From assembly GCF_000062885.1 (NCBI RefSeq), contig NC_009142.1, positions 3,275,584 to 3,339,583 on the forward strand: a DNA stretch of 64,000 nt. Reading direction: 5' to 3'. A program made the position numbers and the translations under genes. The first letter of the stretch is position 1, and every line of letters starts with the position of its first letter. Below are positions 16,172-24,174 of this stretch, one piece after another. The stretch comes from Saccharopolyspora erythraea NRRL 2338 (GTDB lineage Bacteria > Actinomycetota > Actinomycetes > Mycobacteriales > Pseudonocardiaceae). The notes under the pieces are model-generated. The model saw only the letters and a program-made list of their open reading frames with translations, ran no database searches and had not been told where the DNA came from.

Positions 16172-17232
16172 TGCGCACCGCCACGACGATCGAGGCCTCG
16201 GGCGGGCGCACCTGGTCCGAGCCGATGGAGCTCGCCGTCGAGGCCGAAAAGCTGGGGCTGGACGTCTGCTGGGTCGCCGAGGCGTGGGGTTCCGACGGCC
16301 CGTCGGCGCTGGGGTATCTGGCGGCCCGCACGGACCGGATGCTGCTCGGTTCGGGAATCATGCAGCTCGGCACCCGGACCCCGGTGGCGATCGCGCAGGC
16401 GGCGATCGCCTTGTCGCAGCTGTCCGGGGGACGCTTCCTGCTGGGGCTCGGCCCCTCCGGGCCGCAGGTGGTCGAGGGCCTGCACGGCGTGCCGTTCGCG
16501 CGGCCGCTGGTGCGCATGCGCGAGACCGTGGAGATCGTGCGGCAGGCGATCGCGGGGGAGAAGATCTCGTACTCCGGACGCCATTTCCGGATCCCGCTGC
16601 CCGGCGAGTCCAGGCCGATGCGGCTGTCGATGCGAGCCGAACACGACATCCCGGTCTACCTGGCCACGCTGTCGCCCGCGATGCTGCGCCTGACCGGACG
16701 CGTCGCGGACGGCTGGCTCGGCACCAGCTTCGTCCCGGAGGGGGCGGACGAGGCCTACTTCGCCCACCTCGACTCCGGACTCGCCGACGCCGGGCGGTCG
16801 CGCGCCGACCTCGACGTCTGCCAGGGCGCGGAGGTCGCGTTCGCCGCGGACGAGGACCAGTTGCGCGAGATGGTCGCCGGGCGCAAGAAGGAGCTGGCCT
16901 TCAGCCTGGGCGGGATGGGCTCGGCCACGACGAACTTCTACAACAACGCTTACAGCCGCCAGGGGTGGGTGCAGGTCGCGGCTGAGGTGCGCGAGCGGTG
17001 GCAGGCCGGGGACCGGGACGGCGCCGCGGAGCTCGTCACCGACGAGATGGTGCTCGCCACCACGCTGATCGGCACCGAGGACGGGGTCCGCACGCGGCTG
17101 CGGGTGTGGCGGGACGCCGGGGTGGACACGGTCCGGCTCTACCCGGCGGGCGAGGACCTCGACGCCCGGCTCGCGACGCTCGGGCGCGCGATCGAGCTGG
17201 TGCGGGAGGTCAGTGCGGAACCCGCCCGCTGA
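16171..17232 (+). CDS. LLM-class flavin/F420-dependent oxidoreductase
   Basis: 353 residues, a usual length for luciferase-like monooxygenase family proteins. N-terminal EPMELAVEAEKLGLDVCWVAEAWGSDGPSALGYLAARTDRMLLGSGIMQLGTRTP is the LLM signature; later come LSGGRFLLGLGPSGPQVVEGLHG and VPVYLATLSPAMLRLTGRVADGWLGT-like segments typical of F420-dependent members. The cofactor (F420 or FMN) cannot be settled by eye, but the N-terminal pattern resembles F420 enzymes of actinomycetes. It is translationally coupled to the SRPBCC gene. The role is probably oxidation or reduction of a xenobiotic or secondary metabolite. Confidence 0.87.
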   Translation: MRTATTIEASGGRTWSEPMELAVEAEKLGLDVCWVAEAWGSDGPSALGYLAARTDRMLLGSGIMQLGTRTPVAIAQAAIALSQLSGGRFLLGLGPSGPQVVEGLHGVPFARPLVRMRETVEIVRQAIAGEKISYSGRHFRIPLPGESRPMRLSMRAEHDIPVYLATLSPAMLRLTGRVADGWLGTSFVPEGADEAYFAHLDSGLADAGRSRADLDVCQGAEVAFAADEDQLREMVAGRKKELAFSLGGMGSATTNFYNNAYSRQGWVQVAAEVRERWQAGDRDGAAELVTDEMVLATTLIGTEDGVRTRLRVWRDAGVDTVRLYPAGEDLDARLATLGRAIELVREVSAEPAR

Positions 17233-17309
17233 CCGTTCGGCAACAAGACGCGCTTGCCGCGCCCGCGGCCGGTGTCGTCGCCCTGCGCACGCCGATCCGG
17301 CTGGGAACA

Positions 17310-18039
17310 ATGGCGCACATGGGCGCGGGTGGTGCCGGTACCGGATTCCCCGGCGCCGTCACGGGATGGCACGCCTCGCGGTGCTGGCACGCGCTGCTCG
17401 CCGCGGTCGTGGCGCTCGCACTCGTCGTGCAGGTCGTGGTAGTGCTGACCAGCGGTGCGGACGCGTCGGGCCGCGTCGATCCCGGCCTGGGCCCGGCTGC
17501 CCGTCTCGGCAGGCTGTTCTGCTTCTTCACCATCCAGAGCAACATCCTGGTCCTGGCCACCTCGGTGAGCCTGGCGCTGGACCCCGAACGCGACGGCGCG
17601 CTGTGGCGGGTGCTCCGGCTGGACGGGCTGCTCGGGATCCTCATCGCCGGCGTCGTGTTCACGACCGTGCTGGCGCGCCTGCTGCACCTGACCGGCCCGG
17701 CCTACTGGGCGACCGTGGGGTTCCGCTACGTCGCGCCGTGGATGGCGCTGGCCGGATGGCTGCTGTTCGGCCCGCGGCCGAGGATCGACTGGTCCACCGT
17801 GGTGATCGCGTTCGGGTGGCCGGGGCTGTGGATCGGGGGGCACTTTCCTGCACGGGGCGTTGAGCGGGTGGTACCCGTACCCGTTCCTCGACCCGCGGCG
17901 CGTCGGCTATCCGGCCGCCGTGGGCAACACGGCGCTCGTCCTCGGCCTGGCCGCGCTGGCGGCCGTCGCCCTGAAGCTGCTCGACCAGCGGCTCCCGCGC
18001 ACCGCCGGGCCGCCCGCCGCGGGCGGCCCGGACCGCTGA
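17310..18039 (+). pseudogene. Pr6Pr-family membrane protein gene with a frameshift
   Basis: From ATG 17310 the first frame gives helices ALLAAVVALALVVQVVVVL, then the Pr6Pr hallmark LFCFFTIQSNILVLATSVSLAL, and further membrane spans. After a run of six G at 17835-17840 the frame runs into low-complexity Arg/Pro. If one G is skipped, the frame continues with GTFLHGALSGWYPYPFLDP and two more hydrophobic stretches to a natural TGA at 18037-18039. The family's C-terminal part with HG and YPFLDP fits perfectly in that shifted frame. Either the gene is broken by a +1 indel in the G run or the base count is a sequence error. The function of Pr6Pr proteins (six predicted membrane helices) is unknown. 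Confidence 0.8.
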
Positions 18040-18106
18040 CCGCGGCTATCCTGGGCGCTCCGGCAACCAGGCGGCTCGTCGGCCGCGGCGAATCGGAGGT
18101 CGGATC

Positions 18107-19057
18107 ATGACCGGAGTTCACCACCGCACCGGGCTTTCCGGCGACTGGCCGGCGCTCCCGGTCGTGGAGTGGACGGACACCCGCGACACGCTGCACATGT
18201 GGACGCAGGTCGTGGGCCAGATCCGGCTGGCGTGCGCGCCGATGGTCAACCACTGGTGGCAGGTTCCGCTGTACGTGAGTCCGCGCGGGCTCACCACCTC
18301 GGCCGTCCCGCACGGATCCGCCCTGTTCGACGTCGAGTTCGACTTCTGCGACCACCGGCTGCACATCCGCTCCACCAGCGGCGAGCAACGCCACGTGGCG
18401 CTGGAGCCGAAGCCGGTTGCCGAGTTCCACCGCGAGACGATGGCGGCGCTGCGCGAGCTCGGGCTGGGGGTGTCGATCCGGACCACGCCGAACGAGGTGG
18501 AGGAGGCGATCCCGTTCGAGGAGGACACCAAGCACGCGTCCTACGATCCCGACCACGCCCAGCGCTTCTGGGGCCAGCTCGTGGCGGCGCAGCGGGTGTT
18601 CGGCGAGTTCCGCTCCCGGTTCATCGGCAAGGTCAGCCCGGTGCACTTCTTCTGGGGCGCGATGGACCTCGCGGTCACCCGGTTCTCCGGGCGCCCGGCC
18701 CCGAGGCATCCGGGTGGTGCGCCCCACTGCCCGGACTGGGTCATGGTCGAGGGCTACTCGCACGAGCTCAGCAGCGCCGGCTTCTGGCCCGGCGGCGGCG
18801 CCGAGGGCATGTTCTACTCCTACGCCTACCCGGAACCTCCCGGCTACGCCGAGAGCCCGGTGCGCCCGGAGGCCGCCTCCTACAGCGCCGACTTCGGCGA
18901 GTTCCTGCTTCCCTACAAGGCGGTGCGGACCGCTTCCGACCCCGACGGCACGCTGCTGGAGTTCCTGCAGTTCACCTACGAGGCGGCCGCCGAACGCGGG
19001 AGCTGGGACCGGGAAGCCCTGGAGGACGCGCCCGAGCGGCGCGCCTCCGCGCGCTGA
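18107..19057 (+). CDS. DUF5996-family protein
   Basis: 316 residues; ATG with CGGAGG at 18094-18099. The sequence matches the DUF5996 family along its length: WPALPVVEWTDTRDTLHMWTQVVGQIRLA at the start, HWWQVPLYVSPRGLTTSAVPHG, FDVEFDFCDHRLHIRSTSGE, FHRETMAALRELGLGVSI, and HFFWGAMDLAVTRFSGRPAPRHPGG. These are soluble actinobacterial proteins without an assigned role. Conserved His and Trp residues suggest a cofactor or ligand site, which is inference. It stands alone between a broken Pr6Pr gene and a convergent DinB-like gene. Confidence 0.85.
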   Translation: MTGVHHRTGLSGDWPALPVVEWTDTRDTLHMWTQVVGQIRLACAPMVNHWWQVPLYVSPRGLTTSAVPHGSALFDVEFDFCDHRLHIRSTSGEQRHVALEPKPVAEFHRETMAALRELGLGVSIRTTPNEVEEAIPFEEDTKHASYDPDHAQRFWGQLVAAQRVFGEFRSRFIGKVSPVHFFWGAMDLAVTRFSGRPAPRHPGGAPHCPDWVMVEGYSHELSSAGFWPGGGAEGMFYSYAYPEPPGYAESPVRPEAASYSADFGEFLLPYKAVRTASDPDGTLLEFLQFTYEAAAERGSWDREALEDAPERRASAR

Positions 19058-19074
19058 CCCGCGGCCCCGGCGCG

Positions 19075-19580
19075 TCAGCTCTGGCGTTCGAGGACGCCGC
19101 GGATGTAGGCGGCCTGACCGGCGTGCTCCAGGTCGTCGGCGATCACGCTCACCAGCCGGACGCCGAGCGTGACCGGCGGGTCCCACGCCGAGTCCACCAC
19201 GCGGTCGAGATCGGCGTCGGTGAGGCCCCCGACGTAGCGGGTCGTGCGGTTGTGCACCGCGTCCAGGTAGCCGGTGAGCAGCTTGCCGGAGGAGACCTCG
19301 GTCGCCGCCACGTCCTGCGTGCTGTGGCCGTAACCGGTGTCGAACGGCTCGAACGGCAGCCCGAACCGGCTCACCCAGTCCTGCTCGGTCCAGATCTGCT
19401 CGGCGTGGGCGACCTCGGAGACGTGGTCGTCCTGGACCCGGGTCAGGTGCCACACCAGCCACGCGATGGAGTTCGCCGCCGGATCCGGAAGGCGAGCTGG
19501 TCGGGGGTGAGGCCCTCGACCGTGCCCCGGACGGACTCGCGGATCCGGGCGAACGCATCGGTGAGGAGGTCGGCGCTGGT
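19075..19580 (-). pseudogene. DinB/DUF664-like gene with a frameshift
   Basis: Reading on the minus strand from ATG at 19580: SADLLTDAFARIRESVRG, then TPDQLAFR, after which the frame fails at about 19480-19492 (around GGATCCGG). With one added base it continues as DPAANSIAWLVWHLTRVQDDHV and runs to TGA at 19075-19077. The combined product of about 168 residues is a DinB-fold protein with the metal histidines in WHLTRVQDDH and ADDLEHAGQAAYIRG. DinB-like proteins include thiol-dependent S-transferases (mycothiol). A one-base deletion or a sequencing error explains the break. The downstream frame alone (19075-19455) has ATG-less internal starts only. Confidence 0.75.
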
Positions 19581-19625
19581 CATCCGGCTGGCTCCTTGCT
19601 CGTCAGGGGCGGGGTGCCGGCCGGC

Positions 19626-20012
19626 TCAGGACCCGCTGGCGCTGTAGGGCCGGCCCGGAAGGAAGGGCCACTCCTCGAAGGCGCGGCAGCGGCCGTCCGG
19701 GGCGAACTCGACGATCCACAGGTCGCGGTACTCCTGCCGGACCGGTTCTCCGTACTGGATTTCGACCCGCACGACCGCGGTGCCGCCGTCGACGGCGACC
19801 AGCCCGCTCGTCATGCGGAAGGTCTCGCCGGGGCCCTCGCGTTCGGCCTCCCACATGCGCGAGATGGCGGGCAGGCCCCGCACCGGTTCCATGTACGGCG
19901 ACTGCCGGTAGCTCGCGTCGGGGGTGAACAGCTCGGAGAGGCCGTCGGTGCCCGGGGCCCGCCACGCCCTCTCGTAGGCGGTGACCCACGCGCGTACTCG
20001 GTCCCGGTCCAT
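19626..20012 (-). CDS. SnoaL-like / NTF2-family protein
   Basis: 128 residues from ATG at 20012 (minus strand). Sequence pattern of the SnoaL-like / nuclear-transport-factor-2 fold: VRAWVTAYERAWRAPGTDGLSELFTPDASYRQSPYMEPVRG, with VAVDGGTAVVRVEIQYGEPVRQEYRDLWIVEFAPDGRCRAFEEWPF at the end. These small cone-shaped proteins bind or isomerise small ligands; the substrate here is unknown. It lies 45 bases upstream of the DinB-like gene on the same strand and may share its transcript. An alternative start at 20072 lacks family similarity. Confidence 0.85.
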   Translation of the reverse strand: MDRDRVRAWVTAYERAWRAPGTDGLSELFTPDASYRQSPYMEPVRGLPAISRMWEAEREGPGETFRMTSGLVAVDGGTAVVRVEIQYGEPVRQEYRDLWIVEFAPDGRCRAFEEWPFLPGRPYSASGS

Positions 20013-20321
20013 CGTCTGGAGAGTGTGGCACGCGTCGGCCCGCCGTGCACGGCCCACGGGCCGGACCGGCAACTTCGTGTCCTAGTTGGACAGTCGTCGT
20101 GGGCGGTGATGACGTCGATGAGGTTGGAGGCCGGCACCTGACCGTCTCCCTCGGGGAAACAGGTGCCGGACCTCGTTCACCGCGTTCCGGTCTGTTCCGC
20201 CGAAGCGCTCACCCGGGTGATCGGGAGGCGCGATACTGACGCCTCGCAAGTCGACACCGACGCCGCTCGGGCGCATCGCCGCGCGACGGCTCGGTAACCG
20301 GTCCCCGGAGGTGGATCCGCG
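20013..20321 (+). other. Intergenic region without recognisable gene
   Basis: About 300 bases upstream of both the SnoaL-like gene (minus) and a small membrane protein (plus). Short open frames on both strands have no family-like features and uneven codon use. GGAGGTG at 20307-20313 is a strong ribosome site for the gene that follows. I see no RNA gene or repeat. Confidence 0.4.
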
Positions 20322-20600
20322 ATCATCTGGTATGGCTGGGGCATCCTCGTGGTCCCGCTCATGGCCTTGGGCATCGGGGTCGGCGCGCTGCTCGGCCGGC
20401 TGTTCGGCGGCTCACTGCTCGCCGAGGACATCGGCCTGGTGATCGGGTTCCTGGTCGGCGGCGCCATCGTGCGGGTCGTGGGCAAGGCGCTCAACCGCGA
20501 TCACGACCACCACCGCTTCTTCGGGGTGCCGATGCGGCACTGCGCCTGGGCGGGCGTCGCCCTGGCCTTGGCCGGCGTTGCGATCATCGTCTTCCGCTGA
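20322..20600 (+). CDS. Small two- to three-span membrane protein, possible ATC start
   Basis: A frame of about 92 residues reads IIWYGWGILVVPLMALGIGVGALLG, then LAEDIGLVIGFLVGGAIVRVVG, a charged His-rich link (RDHDHHRFFG) and a last helix AWAGVALALAGVAIIVF. Canonical starts are GTG 20349 or later, but these have no ribosome site and would cut the first helix. GGAGGTG at 20307-20313 is spaced 8 bases from ATC 20322, and the WYGWG start is usual for such proteins. A rare ATC start (or an ATG mutated to ATC) is therefore likely. Function unknown. Confidence 0.6.
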   Translation: MIWYGWGILVVPLMALGIGVGALLGRLFGGSLLAEDIGLVIGFLVGGAIVRVVGKALNRDHDHHRFFGVPMRHCAWAGVALALAGVAIIVFR

Positions 20601-20604
20601 GCCG

Positions 20605-21180
20605 TCAGCGCTGGCGCCCCAGGTACCGGACGGCCGCGGCGGCGACGGCCACCAGGACGACGGCGACCGCGGCGCCGCCGGCCCACCACAGCGCCGCGCT
20701 GCCGTCGTCGGCCGCGGGCTGCGGCGTGCCGGCCGGAGCCGGAGCCGGCGTCGGCGTCGTGCTCGGCAGGGGAGCGTCGACGGTGAACGAGATGGCGCCG
20801 GTGACCGGGTGGCCGTCGGCGGACACGATGCGGTAGGCGAGCGCATAACGGTCGTTGTCCAGGTGCGGAAGCGGTTGCGTCAGCGTGGTGTCGCGCGCGG
20901 TCGGCGCCGGCAGCGGGAGCTGCCGGCCGTCGGCACCGGTCAGCGTCACCGTGACCAGGTTCGGGTCGATCGGGTCGCTCAGCCGCAGCCACGCCTCGGC
21001 GGGAGGTTGCCGGAGCGTGGCGCCGTCGGCGGGCGAGCTTTCCAGGAGCGCGGTGTGCGCGGCGGCCGGCAGCGGGAGCAGGACCACCAGGCCCAGTGCG
21101 GAAAGCACGCACAGCAGCGCAGTGCGCGGCAGGGCCGAAAGTCCCTTTCGGCCGTGTTCCCGGCGAGTGCGCAGGCCCAT
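20605..21180 (-). CDS. copC: Copper-resistance CopC-domain protein, membrane anchored
   Basis: 191 residues from ATG at 21180 on the minus strand. A Sec signal ends at PAAAHTALLESSP, leaving the mature N-terminal His that is the classic CopC copper ligand. The CopC domain (about residues 40-135) reads PADGATLRQPPAEAWLRLSDPIDP, VTVTLTGADGRQLPL, YALAYRIVSADGHPVTGAISFTV with the second His. A Pro/Ala/Thr-rich linker leads to a C-terminal membrane helix and Arg-rich tail, so it is anchored outside the membrane. It is divergent from the CopD gene, with a 145-bp shared intergenic region that should hold both promoters. Likely role: periplasmic copper binding and delivery to CopD or cytochrome oxidase. 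Confidence 0.9.
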   Translation of the reverse strand: MGLRTRREHGRKGLSALPRTALLCVLSALGLVVLLPLPAAAHTALLESSPADGATLRQPPAEAWLRLSDPIDPNLVTVTLTGADGRQLPLPAPTARDTTLTQPLPHLDNDRYALAYRIVSADGHPVTGAISFTVDAPLPSTTPTPAPAPAGTPQPAADDGSAALWWAGGAAVAVVLVAVAAAAVRYLGRQR

Positions 21181-21325
21181 ACCGGCTCCCGTCCGCGGGA
21201 CCGCCCGGTGGGCGCCGTCGCCCCGCTGCGTGCATAGTAGGTCCGCGTCCCGGTCGCGGCATTCTCCTGTCAGGACAACGCGAATCCGATCCCTCGACTC
21301 GTGGTGAGCCGGAGGCGGTGGGGCA

Positions 21326-23290
21326 ATGCCACCAGGCGGGAACAAGGCTTCGAAGCCGCCACCCGAGGACCGCGGGGCATCCGGGCCGCGCACGCCCGGC
21401 CGCGCGGACACCGCCGGTCCGGGGACCCCCGCACTAGTCCTCACCGTGCTGGTGGCGATCGGCGCGGGTCTGGCCGCGCTGCTGGCCGCCGGGTTGGTCG
21501 CGGTGTCCTCCGGGCAGCAGGCCGGGCTGGGACTGCCCGAGCCCGGCGCGCTGACCCGCTACGGCCTGCCGGTGGTGAAGGTCGTCGCCGACGTCGCCGC
21601 GGCGCTGTGCATCGGATTCCTGTGGTTCGCCGGGTTCGCCACCGCGTGGGGGTACGGCCGCGCGCTCGGCGCGGACGGACGCGCCGCGGTGCGGGCCGCC
21701 GGTTGGGCGGCGGTGGTGTGGTTCGCCGCTGCCGCCTCGACGGCACCCCTGCTCGCCGCCGACGTGGTGGGGCGCCCGCCGGGCGAACTGGTTCGCACGG
21801 GTTCGCTCGTCGGTCTCGTGGGCGGGATCGAGCAGTCCCGCGCGTGGGCCGCCACGGCGGCGGTCGCGTTGGTGCTCGCGGCGGGGTGCTGGACGGCCCG
21901 CTCGTGGGGGCGCACCGCATGGCTGCTCGTCCTGGCGATGGGCGGGCTGCTGCCGATCGCGGTGACGGGCCATTCGGCGAGCAGCGGCGCGCATGACATC
22001 GCCACCGCGAGCCTCCTCCAGCACCTGCTCGCGGCGTCGCTGTGGGTGGGCGGGCTCGTCGCGCTGCTGACCCACGCGGCCCGGCGCGGCGGGCACCTCG
22101 CGGCGGCCACGCGCCGGTTCTCCGGCCTGGCACTGGTGTGCTGGGTCGCGCTCGCCGTGACCGGAGCGGTCAACGCGCTGACCAGACTGCCGGCGACCGA
22201 GCTGCTGAGCACCGCCTACGGGCTGCTGGTGCTGGCCAAGACCGCCGCCCTGCTGGTGCTCGGCCTCATCGGATATCTCCAGCGCAGGAGTGTGGTGGCC
22301 GCGGTGGCGGGTGGCCGCTCCGGCGCGCTGTTGCGGCTCGGGGCGGTCGAGGTGCTGCTGATGCTGTGCACGGTCGGCATCGCGGTGTCGCTCGGCCGCA
22401 CGGCCGCGCCCGCACTCGGTGGCGGGACCACGAGGGAGGAGCTGTTGCTCGGGTTCGTCGTCGGCGGACCGCCGACCCCGGTGCGGTTCGCCGTCGACTG
22501 GCGTGTCGACCTGGTCTGCGCGGTGCTCGCCCTGGCGATGGCCGCCGCCTACTGGCTGGGCGTGCGCCGCGTGCGCGCCGTCGGCGGGCGGTGGCCGAAG
22601 GGCAGGACCGCTGCCTTCGCCTGCGGGTGCGGTGTTCTGCTGCTGACGACGTCGTCGGGGTTCGCCCGCTACCTGCCGTCCGTGCCGAGTGCGCTGGCGG
22701 GAGGTCTGCTGCTGCTCGCCGTCGTGGCACCGGCGTTGCTCGCGCTCGGCTGCCCCGTGCGCCTGCTGGAGCGGACGACGATCCCGGGCGGAGCCCTGCC
22801 AGGGCCACGGGAGTGGGGGCGGGCGATCTGGCGCACGCGCACGGTCCGGTTGCTCACCCAACCCCTGGTCGCCGCGCTGGTGCTGGTGCTGGTCTTCTTC
22901 GGCCTGTACTTCTCCGGAGTCTTGGAGGCCGGTCTGTACGAGTACTGGTTGCAGCCCGCCGTGCGGTTGGGGTTCCTGTGCGCGGGTTGGCTGTTCTACT
23001 GGTCCGTGCTGGGTGTCGACCCGGTGCCGGCCGGAGCCGCGGTCGGCACGCGGGTCGCGGCGGTCTTCGTGGCGGGTGGCGGTCTGGCCGCCTTCGGGGT
23101 GTCGCTGACGCGGACCGCGACGCCGATCGGCGAGCGGTTCTACCGCGCCCTGGAACTGCCGTGGATGCCCGAGGTCGTGGCCAGCCAGCACACCGGTGGC
23201 GTGCTCGCGGTGGGCGCGGCGGGCGTGCTCCTCGCGGTCTCGGCGACCGTCCTGCTGCGCGGCGGCGAGGAGCGCGGCGACGCGCGCTGA
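21326..23290 (+). CDS. copD: CopD / cytochrome c oxidase assembly (CtaG-like) fusion membrane protein
   Basis: 654 residues; GGAGG at 21311-21315 precedes the ATG. The first half (about residues 30-330) is CopD-like with eight or so membrane helices and conserved His (AVTGHSASSGAHDIATASLLQHLLAASLWVGGLVAL). The second half (about 380-640) is the cytochrome c oxidase caa3 assembly factor (CtaG) domain: LGCPVRLLERTTIPGG, LFFGLYFSG-like helix, LEAGLYEYWLQPAVRLGFLCAGWLFYWSVLGVDPVPAG and PWMPEVVASQHTGGVLAVG. This fusion is common in actinomycetes and is thought to move copper across the membrane for oxidase assembly. It is divergent from copC and followed by a DUF305 gene. Confidence 0.92.
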   Translation: MPPGGNKASKPPPEDRGASGPRTPGRADTAGPGTPALVLTVLVAIGAGLAALLAAGLVAVSSGQQAGLGLPEPGALTRYGLPVVKVVADVAAALCIGFLWFAGFATAWGYGRALGADGRAAVRAAGWAAVVWFAAAASTAPLLAADVVGRPPGELVRTGSLVGLVGGIEQSRAWAATAAVALVLAAGCWTARSWGRTAWLLVLAMGGLLPIAVTGHSASSGAHDIATASLLQHLLAASLWVGGLVALLTHAARRGGHLAAATRRFSGLALVCWVALAVTGAVNALTRLPATELLSTAYGLLVLAKTAALLVLGLIGYLQRRSVVAAVAGGRSGALLRLGAVEVLLMLCTVGIAVSLGRTAAPALGGGTTREELLLGFVVGGPPTPVRFAVDWRVDLVCAVLALAMAAAYWLGVRRVRAVGGRWPKGRTAAFACGCGVLLLTTSSGFARYLPSVPSALAGGLLLLAVVAPALLALGCPVRLLERTTIPGGALPGPREWGRAIWRTRTVRLLTQPLVAALVLVLVFFGLYFSGVLEAGLYEYWLQPAVRLGFLCAGWLFYWSVLGVDPVPAGAAVGTRVAAVFVAGGGLAAFGVSLTRTATPIGERFYRALELPWMPEVVASQHTGGVLAVGAAGVLLAVSATVLLRGGEERGDAR

Positions 23291-23406
23291 CCGGCTCGAC
23301 GCGCGTGGCGGCCCCGCGGTCCGCGTGGTACCACGGTCAGCGGGCCCCGGAGCGGGCGGACCCGCTCCCACCACAGGTGCCAACAGCCCGGGGAAGTGGT
23401 GTGGTC

Positions 23407-24093
23407 ATGTCGGGGCGCGTTCCCGCGCTGAGGTCGGTCCTCGTGCTCGCCCTGTGCGTCGCGGCGGGACTGCTCGTCGCCGCCGGGGTTATCCTGCTCG
23501 CCACGCCGGACCGCGCCGAGTCTCCGCGACCCGGCCCGGTCGACATCGGCTTCTCCCAGGACATGAGCGCCCACCACGCGCAGGCCGCCGAACTGGCGAG
23601 CCTGGCGCGCGAGCGGAGCGCGGACCCGGCGGTCCGGGCGCTGGCGGTCGAGATCGAGACCTCCGAACTGGTGCAGGCCGGACGGATGCGGGGCTGGCTG
23701 CAGCTGTGGAACCAGCCGGAGACCCCGCCCGGCGGGCACATGGCGTGGATGGCTCCGGGAGGCGGGCACGCCGCTCACGGCCAGGCTCCGGAGTCGTCGC
23801 ACCACGGCGGGACACCGGGAGCGCCCGGGCTGATGCCCGGAATGGCCTCCGCCGAGGACATGGACAAGCTGCGCGCCGCCACTGGCCCCGAGTTCGACAC
23901 GTTCTTCCTGCAACTCATGGTCCGCCACCACCAGAGCGGCCTGCCGATGCTGCGGGAGGCGGTGGACCGGGCCACCACGCCGCAGGTTCGCGAGCTCGCC
24001 CAGCACATGATCCAGCAGCAGGGCGAGGAAACCGCGACCATGGCGCAACTGCTCCAGGAACGCGGAGCCGAGCAACTGCCCACACCGAACTGA
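23407..24093 (+). CDS. DUF305-domain protein, exported, copper-associated
   Basis: 228 residues from ATG 23407; a GTG two codons upstream is also possible. A signal/anchor helix (SVLVLALCVAAGLLVAAGVILLA) is followed by a DUF305 ferritin-like four-helix domain with the paired HH motifs: DMSAHHAQAAELASLA and LMVRHHQSGLPMLREAVDRA. The middle (residues about 110-150) is rich in Met and His (GGHMAWMAPGGGHAAHG, SSHHGG, MPGMASAEDM), as in copper-binding linkers. DUF305 proteins are often found with copper resistance genes, which fits the CopC and CopD genes before it. It ends at a bidirectional terminator. Confidence 0.88.
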   Translation: MSGRVPALRSVLVLALCVAAGLLVAAGVILLATPDRAESPRPGPVDIGFSQDMSAHHAQAAELASLARERSADPAVRALAVEIETSELVQAGRMRGWLQLWNQPETPPGGHMAWMAPGGGHAAHGQAPESSHHGGTPGAPGLMPGMASAEDMDKLRAATGPEFDTFFLQLMVRHHQSGLPMLREAVDRATTPQVRELAQHMIQQQGEETATMAQLLQERGAEQLPTPN

Positions 24094-24104
24094 CCCACGA
24101 CGCG

Positions 24105-24133
24105 GAGACGCCGCCCCGGCGGGGCGGCGTCTC
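24105..24133. terminator. Bidirectional terminator between DUF305 and sbnA
   Basis: Perfect 13-base arms GAGACGCCGCCCC (24105-24117) and GGGGCGGCGTCTC (24121-24133) with a GGC loop. It starts 12 bases after the DUF305 stop and lies 42 bases beyond the stop of sbnA on the other strand, so it can serve both convergent genes. It separates the copper genes from the Dap cluster. Confidence 0.85.
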
Positions 24134-24174
24134 CTGGGTGCGTTACCTGCTGTGCTGTTGTCGGCTGCCCGGCG

